This document shows, piece by piece, positions 7,292 to 13,953 of a DNA stretch of 14,318 bases (position 1 is its first letter; each line of letters starts with the position of its first letter). Under the pieces are notes generated by a model that saw nothing but the letters and a program-made list of their open reading frames with translations, did not search any database and was not told the DNA's origin. The stretch lies in NCBI GenBank assembly GCA_023433855.1, contig JAEYTV010000288.1, positions 1 to 14,318 on the forward strand. The letters are read 5' to 3'. The position numbers were made by a program, and so were the translations under genes. This DNA is from Pseudomonadota bacterium. GTDB lineage: Bacteria; Pseudomonadota; Alphaproteobacteria; Rhizobiales; Rhizobiaceae.

Positions 7292-8236
7292 CTAACTGAG
7301 TAGCCAGGCCCAGAAGCTGACGGTTATCACGCCGAACGCCGTGGTTATGCTGATCACCGACGCCGCGAGACTGTGACCTGCTCGGAAACGTTGCGCGATC
7401 AGCCAGGCATTGATCCCGGTTGGCACCGAGGACGTAAGAACAAGAGCCGCCGCCCAGTCATCGGGAAGCCCGAGGAGATGGCTCATCGCGAAGACTGCCG
7501 CGGGCAAGAGGGCAAGCTTGAGGATAGCTGCAGCCCCGGAGAGCCCGAGATCACCGCGGATGGGATATCGTGTCAAGGCCATTCCGATCGAGAGCAGGGC
7601 GACAGGGCCCGCTGCTGCCGACAACTGGCTGACGACAGTTGACAGGGCGGGGTTCATGCTGAGGCCGATGAAGTTGAACGACAATCCAACAATGAGGGCT
7701 ATGACGAGCGGATTTCGGGCGAGGTTGGATCCGACCTGGCCGAGGACGACCCGCAAGGCTCGCCTTTTCCCGCCATCCGCCTTTGCCGCGGCACCTTCCA
7801 TCAGGATCGTGCCGGCCACCATCATGAGGGGCAGGTGGATGGCAAGGAGAATGGAGATCGCAACCAGCCCGTCCTCGCCTACGATGTAGGCGACCAGTGG
7901 CAGGCCGATGAAAACGTTGTTGGCGAAGGAGGCCGACATACCGGTGATCACGCCGATCTTTGCGTCGCGACGAAATATCCGCGTGGCGACGAGATGGCCG
8001 GTGGCCCAGGTAACCGCCACTCCCAGAAAATAGGCGGCCCAGAGACGGAACGGTGATGCTCCTTCGAAATGGGCATCCGCCAGCGTTCGGAAGATCAGCA
8101 TGGGTACGGCGATCTTGAAGACGAACTCGCCCAATGCATCGCCGGTGTCTTCCGTCAGAATCTTCGTCTTCGCCAGGATCCAGCCGATCAGAATGAGGAC
8201 GAAGACGGGAGCGACATTCACGAAGACGGAGGACAC
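7292..8236 (-). CDS. AEC-family (auxin efflux carrier-like) permease
   Basis: A 314-residue polytopic inner-membrane protein with about ten hydrophobic segments, the usual length for the AEC family. The N-terminal NVAPVFVLILIGWILAK, the ASFANNVFIGLPLV segment and the C-terminal SSVPTGINAWLIAQRF are characteristic. Bacterial members move small organic acids such as malate or malonate; despite the name, auxin transport is not implied. Start chosen as GTG 8234-8236 (reading MSSVFVNVAPVF): the frame runs on to 8467, but that part is Arg/Pro-rich, unlike the family, and crosses a terminator hairpin. An AAGAG site is only moderately placed, so the start is uncertain by a few codons. It converges on cycM. 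An intergenic terminator about 100 nt upstream raises the possibility of attenuation. Confidence 0.9.
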   Translation of the reverse strand: MSSVFVNVAPVFVLILIGWILAKTKILTEDTGDALGEFVFKIAVPMLIFRTLADAHFEGASPFRLWAAYFLGVAVTWATGHLVATRIFRRDAKIGVITGMSASFANNVFIGLPLVAYIVGEDGLVAISILLAIHLPLMMVAGTILMEGAAAKADGGKRRALRVVLGQVGSNLARNPLVIALIVGLSFNFIGLSMNPALSTVVSQLSAAAGPVALLSIGMALTRYPIRGDLGLSGAAAILKLALLPAAVFAMSHLLGLPDDWAAALVLTSSVPTGINAWLIAQRFRAGHSLAASVISITTAFGVITVSFWAWLLS

Positions 8237-8333
8237 GAAGCGGGCTCTTTCAACAGACCGGAATTTGATGCGTGTTAAAGCATGTCCGTGTCTGCCACAA
8301 ACGGGATCGCCGCCCCGCGACTCCAGAGAAAGC

Positions 8334-8357
8334 AAAAAAGACGGGCGGTGCCGTCTT
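8334..8357 (-). terminator. Intrinsic terminator with no gene in front of it: attenuator or sRNA end
   Basis: On the minus strand AAGACGG, a 6-nt loop and CCGTCTT form a perfect 7-bp stem that runs straight into a T-tract (plus-strand A-run 8334-8339). No coding sequence lies upstream on that strand; the nearest downstream gene is the AEC permease, starting about 100 nt on. It is therefore either a regulatory terminator in the permease leader or the 3' end of a small RNA. An upstream GGCGGCGG (plus-strand 8384-8391) could pair with the ACCGCC of the loop and 3' arm as an antiterminator. Confidence 0.6.
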
Positions 8358-8467
8358 CCCTGGTCCCGGTCAGGACATCGGAACCGCCGCCAGTTCATCC
8401 GTGGTCGCCCGCTCCGATGGCATTGGTTTAGCCGGTCTCCATGACAGGGACATGACGGAAGCGACAT

Positions 8468-8485
8468 CTCACGTCACGACGTAAG
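8468..8485. promoter_or_regulatory. 18-bp imperfect dyad, possible operator
   Basis: CTCACGTC-AC-GACGTAAG: two 8-nt arms with one mismatched pair around a 2-nt centre, at about the middle of the divergent region between the AEC permease and adenosine kinase. Size and symmetry fit a dimeric repressor site (TetR, GntR or MarR type), but no regulator gene is adjacent. Pattern evidence only. Confidence 0.35.
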
Positions 8486-8564
8486 CCTCCTGTTTTTGCT
8501 TCCAATCGCGACCGATCCGGAATACCGCTTTGCGCGTGTGAAACAAAGAATAGGACCGGACCGG

Positions 8565-9557
8565 ATGCCGAAGTTCGACGTGCTGACCATTGGCAACGCC
8601 ATCGTGGACATTCTCGCCCGCTGTGACGACCGTTTCCTCAGCGAGAATGGGATCATCAAAGGAGCGATGAACCTGATCGACGCCGAGCGTGCAGAACTTC
8701 TTTATTCCAAGATGGGACCCGCTGTGGAGGCGTCGGGAGGTTCTGCTGGCAATACGGCTGCGGGGATCGCCGGGTTTGGCGGCAAGGCCGCCTACTTCGG
8801 CAAGGTTGCCGCCGACCAACTGGGTCAGATCTTCCAGCATGACATACGAGCCCAGGGTGTGCATTACGAAACGAAACCGGAAGGCACGAATCCTCCGACA
8901 GCCCGTTCAATGATCTTCATCACGCCGGATGGCGAGCGGTCGATGAACACCTATCTGGGCGCCTGCGTCGATCTCGGTCCGGAACATGTCGAGGAGGATG
9001 TGGTTGCCGAGGCCAAGGTCACCTATTTCGAGGGTTACCTCTGGGACCCCCCGCGCGCCAAGGAGGCAATCCGCGACGCGGCCCGCATCGCTCATCAGCA
9101 TGGGCGCGAGGTTTCGATGACACTGTCCGACCCGTTCTGCGTCGCCCGGTATCGCGACGAGTTTCTGGAACTGATGCGTTCGGGGACGGTCGACATTGTC
9201 TTCGCCAACCGGCAGGAGGCCCTGTCCCTCTACGAAACGGACGATTTCGAATTGGCTCTGAAGAAGATCGGCGAGGACTGCAAACTTGCGGCCGTGACGC
9301 TGAGCGAGGAAGGCGCGGTGGTCGTTCGCGGCGGTGAGCGGGTGGAAGTCCCCGCCTATCCGATCGAGGAACTTGTGGACACCACCGGGGCTGGCGATCT
9401 ATTCGCTGCCGGCTTCCTCTTCGGATATACCCAGGGGCTTTCTCTCGAGCGTTGCGGCAAGCTTGGTTGCCTGGCGGCGGCCATGTGCATCCAGCAGATC
9501 GGTCCACGGCCCATGAATTCGCTGAAGGTTGCAGCCGCCACCGAGGGCCTTATTTGA
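8565..9557 (+). CDS. Adenosine kinase, PfkB (ribokinase) family
   Basis: Phosphorylates adenosine to AMP in purine salvage, by similarity to the rhizobial adenosine kinases. The 330-residue protein has the family's N-terminal start FDVLTIGNAIVDI, the PfkB signature 1 region with GGSAGNTAAG (58-67), and signature 2 DTTGAGDLFAAGFL with the catalytic base Asp278. The insertion ARSMIFITPDGERSMNTYLG, typical of this adenosine-kinase branch, is present. The frame extends 23 codons upstream, but ATG 8565 has AGGA 9 nt before it and matches the family start. Other sugar-kinase substrates cannot be excluded from sequence alone. Its stop overlaps the 3' end of the convergent SH3 gene by 8 nt. Confidence 0.9.
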   Translation: MPKFDVLTIGNAIVDILARCDDRFLSENGIIKGAMNLIDAERAELLYSKMGPAVEASGGSAGNTAAGIAGFGGKAAYFGKVAADQLGQIFQHDIRAQGVHYETKPEGTNPPTARSMIFITPDGERSMNTYLGACVDLGPEHVEEDVVAEAKVTYFEGYLWDPPRAKEAIRDAARIAHQHGREVSMTLSDPFCVARYRDEFLELMRSGTVDIVFANRQEALSLYETDDFELALKKIGEDCKLAAVTLSEEGAVVVRGGERVEVPAYPIEELVDTTGAGDLFAAGFLFGYTQGLSLERCGKLGCLAAAMCIQQIGPRPMNSLKVAAATEGLI

Positions 9558-10089
9558 ACGCTTCTCCCGGATAGGCGCCCCAGATCTCGCCCTGGGCTAC
9601 CCAGCCCTCGGCGTCTCCCGCCTCGGCATGGCACCAATCGCCATTGCACTCACTGATCTTGAATACAACGCCCGGTTCCAGCTTGGCGACGACGGGGGCG
9701 GTCGACTGGCGATCCTGTCGCATGTTGACGTATATGTCCTTGCCTTTGCCCCGCATCCATGGCGCGGCGACGGCGGTACGCTCTCCCGAGAGCAAGGCTT
9801 GGTTCACCCACCCTTCGGTGCCATCCGCATCGCGGACGCGTCGCCAGTTCTCATATTCCTGGATGATTTCCATGGGAGTGCCGGACTTCATGTACATCCA
9901 CGACACCGCATAGTCGGTGCTCGGCCCGATTCGTATGTTTACTTTCTTCGACTTGAGGCTGACGAAGCGAGGCAATGGCAATCCGCTCGACCCCTTGGTC
10001 CCTTGAGCGTAAGCTGGTGCCAACGCGGCGATCGGTGCGAGGATACAAATAGCAAGAGCGGCGAGAGAGCAGAAAATGAAGCGGCGCAT
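9550..10089 (-). CDS. Secreted protein with two bacterial SH3 domains
   Basis: A 179-residue exported protein. It has a signal peptide with MRR, a hydrophobic core (about 5-25) and a likely cleavage after AYA (residue 28). Two SH3-like repeats follow: residues about 44-103 with VNIRIGPSTDYAVSWMY and ENWRRVRDADGTEGWV, and about 110-170 with VNMRQDRQSTAPVVAKL and GDWCHAEAGDAEGWV. Such tandem SH3 modules bind peptidoglycan or proteins in the periplasm. C148 and C153 could form a disulfide. No enzymatic domain is present and the function is unknown. The ATG 10087-10089 begins the signal peptide; only a weak ribosome site (GAGAAC) precedes it. It is divergent from the dehydrogenase gene and overlaps the end of the adenosine kinase gene. 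Confidence 0.85.
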   Translation of the reverse strand: MRRFIFCSLAALAICILAPIAALAPAYAQGTKGSSGLPLPRFVSLKSKKVNIRIGPSTDYAVSWMYMKSGTPMEIIQEYENWRRVRDADGTEGWVNQALLSGERTAVAAPWMRGKGKDIYVNMRQDRQSTAPVVAKLEPGVVFKISECNGDWCHAEAGDAEGWVAQGEIWGAYPGEAFK

Positions 10090-10242
10090 GGTTCTCGTTC
10101 CGGCTGAAAGGCCGCGGGCGTCCGGACCCTGCGAGGTTTTGTTTGTCTTCGCCGACCGGTCTGGTAGAAAGCGCCCTTGGGTGAACCGAATATCGCGCGA
10201 CTTGGTTAAGGACCTCCTAAAAGGCGCCAGGCAGAGAACTCG

Positions 10243-11247
10243 ATGACGGCCAAGAAAAAACCGAAGGTGTATATTACGCGTAAGCTGCCGGATGCGGTCG
10301 AGACCCGCATGCGCGAACTCTTCGACGCGGAGCTCAATATCGACGACACGCCGAGGATGCGGAGCGAGCTCGTGGCAGCGATGAAAACCGCCGACGTGCT
10401 GGTTCCAACGGTCACGGATCGTATCGACGAGGCCTTGATCGATGAAGCAGGGCCCCAGCTCAAGCTGATCGCCAGCTTTTCGAACGGCACCGATCACATT
10501 GATGTGGACGCAGCCGCAAGAAAGGGCATCACGGTTACCAACACCCCCAACGTACTGACCGAGGATACCGCCGATATGACGATGGCGTTGATCCTCGCGG
10601 TCAATCGCCGACTGGCGGAAGGTGCGCGTATACTCACCGATCACCCGGGCGACTGGGCAGGCTGGAGCCCGACCTGGATGCTGGGCCGGCGCATCTGGGG
10701 CAAGCGCATTGGTATCGTCGGCATGGGGCGGATCGGCACGGCTGTTGCTCGTAGGTCCAAGGCCTTTGGCCTCTCAATCCACTATCATAATCGCAAGCGC
10801 GTCAATCCGGAAACGGAAGAAGAGCTGGAAGCCACCTATTGGGACAGCCTCGACCAGATGCTGGCACGGGTCGATATCGTCTCGGTGAATTGTCCGTCGA
10901 CGCCGGCAACCTTCCATTTGCTTTCCGCCCGGCGGCTCGCGCTGATGCAGCCGACCTCGATCATCGTCAACACGGCTCGCGGGGATATCATCGATGAGGC
11001 GGCGATGATCCAGCTTCTGCGGGATGGCAAGATCGCCGGAGCGGGTCTCGATGTTTACCAGAACGAGCCGGCGGTCAATCCGAAGCTGGTCAAGCTCGCC
11101 AACCAGGGCCGGGTGGTGCTGTTGCCGCACATGGGTTCAGCGACGATCGAAGGCCGCATCGACATGGGGGACAAGGTGATTATCAACATCCGCACCTACT
11201 TCGATGGTCACCGGCCGCCCAATCGCGTGCTGCCGGGGCGAAACTGA
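10243..11247 (+). CDS. D-2-hydroxyacid dehydrogenase (glyoxylate/hydroxypyruvate reductase type)
   Basis: NAD(P)H-dependent reductase of 2-keto acids; this branch usually reduces glyoxylate or hydroxypyruvate to glycolate or D-glycerate. The 334-residue protein has the substrate-domain motif SNGTDHIDVDAA (80-91) and the Rossmann loop VGMGRIG (159-165). The catalytic trio is complete: Arg246 in NTARGDIID, Glu275 in YQNEP and His296 in LLPHMGSAT. The helix after the nucleotide loop reads AVARRSKAFG, and HNRKR (182-186) at the end of the second strand, with its basic residues, is compatible with NADPH use. Length is normal. ATG 10243 is followed by a Lys-rich MTAKKKPK; the ribosome site is weak (GAGAAC). 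Its last 111 nt are covered antisense by the GNAT reading frame. Confidence 0.92.
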   Translation: MTAKKKPKVYITRKLPDAVETRMRELFDAELNIDDTPRMRSELVAAMKTADVLVPTVTDRIDEALIDEAGPQLKLIASFSNGTDHIDVDAAARKGITVTNTPNVLTEDTADMTMALILAVNRRLAEGARILTDHPGDWAGWSPTWMLGRRIWGKRIGIVGMGRIGTAVARRSKAFGLSIHYHNRKRVNPETEEELEATYWDSLDQMLARVDIVSVNCPSTPATFHLLSARRLALMQPTSIIVNTARGDIIDEAAMIQLLRDGKIAGAGLDVYQNEPAVNPKLVKLANQGRVVLLPHMGSATIEGRIDMGDKVIINIRTYFDGHRPPNRVLPGRN

Positions 11248-11721
11248 CGACGCGAGCCGCTTCTGCATTTCGATGGAGGTGATGCGGGTATAGCCCGGAT
11301 GCGAATGCTCCGCCGTCTTTACGAAGCCCGGCCGCTCGAAGGCGCGATGGTTGCCGGTCAGTTCTATCCGCGTCTCGAGCCGCAATGCCGGCAGGCCATC
11401 TTGCCGGGCCACCTCTTCGGTTGCCGCGACCAGCCGTCGCCCGAGCCCTGTCCGCTGGTGGCGCGGCGCCACCGCCAGTTTGCTGAGATAGAGGAAAGAG
11501 GGCTCCGGCTTGCAGAAGACGCAGCCGACGAGCTCGTTCCCGTGGACGGCGAGAAGCGCGATTTCTCGTTGTGACCTCTCGGCAAGCGTGGCGGCTGTCA
11601 GCTGGCGGGCCGACGAAGGTGGATCTATGACGGCGTCCATATAGGCGAAGGCCGCGAGGATGAGGTCCAGCAGCTCCTGCCAGCGAGCGAATTCGCCGGT
11701 GACCCGGAAGATGTCTGTCAT
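11137..11721 (-). CDS. GNAT-family N-acetyltransferase with an unusual antisense tail
   Basis: A 194-residue protein whose first 155 or so residues form a GNAT fold: LYLSKLAVAPRHQRTGLGRRLVAA (78-100) contains the acetyl-CoA-binding R/Q-x-x-G-x-G/A motif (Q89-G94), followed by NHRAFERPGFVKT (124-136). Substrate unknown. The ATG 11719-11721 overlaps the moeB stop (ATGA), so translation is coupled and it is the third gene of recF-moeB-GNAT. Family members I know end shortly after the final strand, here about ITSIEMQKR. This frame continues about 38 codons further and runs 111 nt antisense through the 3' end of the dehydrogenase gene. The extra residues look like an arbitrary translation, suggesting the original stop was lost. 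Confidence 0.85.
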   Translation of the reverse strand: MTDIFRVTGEFARWQELLDLILAAFAYMDAVIDPPSSARQLTAATLAERSQREIALLAVHGNELVGCVFCKPEPSFLYLSKLAVAPRHQRTGLGRRLVAATEEVARQDGLPALRLETRIELTGNHRAFERPGFVKTAEHSHPGYTRITSIEMQKRLASSVSPRQHAIGRPVTIEVGADVDNHLVPHVDAAFDRR

Positions 11722-12488
11722 GCAGCCGTGGTCTGCGCCCGCTGGCGCTTGTATCTGATGATTTCGACGCGGGCGGAGAGAGAATCATAGAGCATCAGGC
11801 GACCGACCAGTGGCTCGCCCACGCCGGTAATCAACTTGATTGCCTCCATCGCCATCAGCGTGCCGATGACGCCCGTCAGCGCCCCCACGATGCCTGTTTC
11901 GGCACATGACGGCACCAGGCCCTCTGGCGGCTTTTCCGGAAAGAGGTCGCGATAGGTGGGGTTGGGCGCGCCGTCTGGAGCGATCTCATGCGGCTTGAGT
12001 ACGGTCACCGATCCGTCGAACCGGCCAACGGCCCCCGTGACCAGCGGGATCTTGCCGAACTCAGCTGCATCGGCAGCCGCATAGCGGGTATCGAAGTTAT
12101 CCGAGCCGTCGATCAGGATCTGGAAGCTCGAAAGATGCCGTGCTGCCCATTCGACCGTAAAGCGTTCCTCGAAGTCCACCACCCTCACATGCGGGTTGAG
12201 GCGGGCGATCGCGTCACGAGCGCTTCTTGTCTTCATCTCGCCGATGGTCCCGCTGTCATGGATGACCTGCCGCTGCAGGTTGGAGAGGGACACGTGGTCG
12301 TCGTCGATGATACCGAGCGTTCCTACTCCAGCGGCGGAGAGATACTGAAGGATCGGGGCGCCAAGTCCTCCGGCTCCGATTACGAGGACACGGGCATTCT
12401 TCATCTTCTGTTGGCCGCTGCCACCGATCTCCGGCAGCAGGATATGGCGGCGATAACGTTCGATCTCTTCCGGCGACAAGGTTTCCAT
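11718..12488 (-). CDS. moeB: MoeB/ThiF-family adenylyltransferase (sulfur-carrier activating)
   Basis: E1-like enzyme that adenylates the C-terminus of a MoaD- or ThiS-type sulfur carrier, for molybdopterin or thiamine synthesis. The 256-residue product begins LSPEEIERYRRHILLPEIG, then the ATP loop GAGGLG (38-43), DGSDNFDTRYAAAD (127-140) and PSCAETGIVGALTGVIG (193-209). The two Cys-x-x-Cys pairs that bind structural zinc in E. coli MoeB are absent: the first site reads PTYRDLF (177-183) and the tail has none. There is no rhodanese domain. MoeB fits the length and order better than ThiF, but the partner carrier is not in the window. The ATG 12486-12488 lies 35 nt after recF on the same strand; no strong ribosome site is visible. 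Confidence 0.88.
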   Translation of the reverse strand: METLSPEEIERYRRHILLPEIGGSGQQKMKNARVLVIGAGGLGAPILQYLSAAGVGTLGIIDDDHVSLSNLQRQVIHDSGTIGEMKTRSARDAIARLNPHVRVVDFEERFTVEWAARHLSSFQILIDGSDNFDTRYAAADAAEFGKIPLVTGAVGRFDGSVTVLKPHEIAPDGAPNPTYRDLFPEKPPEGLVPSCAETGIVGALTGVIGTLMAMEAIKLITGVGEPLVGRLMLYDSLSARVEIIRYKRQRAQTTAA

Positions 12489-12523
12489 AAAGGCACCATA
12501 CCATCGGCGAGGGGATGTGTAAC

Positions 12524-13648
12524 TCAGGATATGACGCTACCGTGAGACACGGTGAGGAACTGCGCGCGATCATCGAGCGCCGCAAACATGCCCCGATCCG
12601 TCCCTGTCATGAAGGCCTGCCCTCCAAGAGCATGGACGAGGTCGAAAAGTGCTGCTCGCCGCCCCTCGTCCAGATGTGCGGCAATCTCGTCCAATAACAG
12701 CAGGGGGGCATAACCCGTCATGTCGGCAGTGAGACGCGCATGGGCCAGGATGAGACCGATCAGCAATGCCTTCTGTTCGCCCGTGGAGCATCGTTGGGCT
12801 TCCATGTCTTTTTCCCTGTGCCGGACAAGCAGGTCCGCACGATGGGGACCCTCGAGTGTTCGCCCCGCTGCGGCATCGCGTCCGCGATTGGATCGAAGCA
12901 TCTCAAGGTATTCTTCCTCCAGTTCGGCGGCGGGCCCGTTCATGCCATCGTCGAGGAAGCCCTCCAGGGACAGGAGAGGCGTGGGAAACGGCGCCTCGCG
13001 TGAACCTGCCGAAAGGGTTTTAAGAAGCCCCAGCATTTCCTGGCGGGCCGCGGCCATGGCAATGCCCAGTTCCGCCATCTGACTTTCGATGGCTGAAAGC
13101 CAGGCGGGGTCGAACCGGCCCTCCGACAGCAGCCGGTTGCGGCTTCGCATCGCCCGTTCGAAATCGCTGGCTCGCCGGCCGTGGGCGGGATCGAGCGACA
13201 GGACCAGCCGGTCCAGGAAGCGACGCCGTTCCGCGGACGCCCCGGTGAAGAGCCCGTCCATGGCCGGCGTCAGCCAGAGGACGTTCAGGTGGTCGGACAG
13301 TTCTTCGGTGGACTTCGCTGTCGTTCCGTTGATGCGGAGCTTGCGGGCAAGATTGGCACCTTCGGCTGTGTCGACCCCGGTGCCAATCGACACATCGCCA
13401 TCCTTTCCGTCGATATCGGCGAATATCGCGAAGCCGCCGGGTGCGCCGACGCGACCAACGTCGGCAAGTACGGCGCGTCGCAGGCCACGGCCTGGGGAGA
13501 GAAACGAGACGGCCTCGAGAAGATTGGTCTTGCCTGCACCGTTCTCTCCCGTCAGCACGACGTGGCGTCCGTCGAGTGCCAATGCTGCTTCCGCATAATT
13601 GCGGAAATCGGTGAGTTTCAGCCGTCTAAGCGAGGTTTTTTGTGCCAT
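12524..13648 (-). CDS. recF: DNA replication and repair protein RecF
   Basis: RecF is an SMC/Rad50-like ATPase that, with RecO and RecR, loads RecA at single-strand gaps. The 374-residue product begins with the family pattern LRRLKLTDFRNYAEA. It has Walker A GENGAGKT (34-41), the ABC-type signature STGEQKALLIGLILAHA (288-304) and Walker B LLLLDEIAAHLDEGRR (316-331), all intact. The ATG 13646-13648 (MAQKT) is chosen by family similarity; the ribosome site is weak, and an in-frame TTG 54 nt upstream adds Ser/Arg-rich residues unlike RecF. It is first in a minus-strand group with moeB and the GNAT gene, away from dnaA and dnaN, which is a common arrangement in rhizobia. Confidence 0.96.
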   Translation of the reverse strand: MAQKTSLRRLKLTDFRNYAEAALALDGRHVVLTGENGAGKTNLLEAVSFLSPGRGLRRAVLADVGRVGAPGGFAIFADIDGKDGDVSIGTGVDTAEGANLARKLRINGTTAKSTEELSDHLNVLWLTPAMDGLFTGASAERRRFLDRLVLSLDPAHGRRASDFERAMRSRNRLLSEGRFDPAWLSAIESQMAELGIAMAAARQEMLGLLKTLSAGSREAPFPTPLLSLEGFLDDGMNGPAAELEEEYLEMLRSNRGRDAAAGRTLEGPHRADLLVRHREKDMEAQRCSTGEQKALLIGLILAHARLTADMTGYAPLLLLDEIAAHLDEGRRAALFDLVHALGGQAFMTGTDRGMFAALDDRAQFLTVSHGSVIS

Positions 13649-13953
13649 CAGGAATCTACGTGTCTTCGAGGAGGAGCTAAGGGCTCGCGCAACGGAAGGC
13701 AAGCATTAGCATTGACCCTGGAGGCTCCAACAGCAAATGGATGAGCCGAATCGGAGGCACGCACCTGGTATGTCTCCGCGACGCTTCGCTGCCGCGGGGA
13801 TTTCGGATGAATCGGGCTCTTCTAAAAGCAATGCTGAATTATGCATGCCTAAAAATCGGTGTGGTTGGCTAATGGCTCGTTAAAGCTCGGCGTCCCACAT
13901 GATCCGGCCGGCGCTCTCGTTGCGCTAGCCCCATACTCATGCCCGGAGCCTCC
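13649..13953. other. Divergent intergenic region between recF and the globin-coupled receptor
   Basis: This 305-nt stretch has no convincing ORF or hairpin terminator. It should hold the promoters of recF (minus) and the chemoreceptor (plus). The AT-richest part is about 13821-13860 and contains a near-palindrome TTATGCATGCCTAA (13839-13852). I could not pick a confident -35/-10 pair for either gene. Confidence 0.5.

Larger units (their letters stand above)
8237..8564. other. Intergenic region between AEC permease and adenosine kinase
   Basis: This 328-nt divergent gap has no ORF with family-like composition. It holds a minus-strand intrinsic terminator (8334-8357), an 18-bp dyad (8468-8485), a perfect AGGAGG on the minus strand (plus-strand cctcct 8486-8491) and the adenosine kinase ribosome site AGGA (8552-8555). 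TTGCTT (8496-8501) followed 18 nt later by GAATAC (8520-8525) is a weak candidate promoter for adenosine kinase. A 14-codon minus-strand ORF (8428-8472, GTG start, 13 nt from the AGGAGG) could be a leader peptide, but the spacing is poor. Confidence 0.5.

Noticed and set aside
8237..8467. N-terminal extension of the AEC permease to 8467
   Set aside because: The extension is Arg/Pro/Cys-rich, unlike any membrane permease start, and it would be translated through the terminator hairpin at 8334-8357.
10090..10644. Upstream extension of the SH3 protein frame
   Set aside because: It would bury the clear signal peptide starting at 10089 and overlap the dehydrogenase gene antisense.
13881..13905. 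Sigma-28-like flagellar promoter (TAAAGCTC followed by GC-rich sequence) before the receptor
   Set aside because: The -10 half does not match, and rhizobia are not known to use a FliA-type factor for chemotaxis genes.
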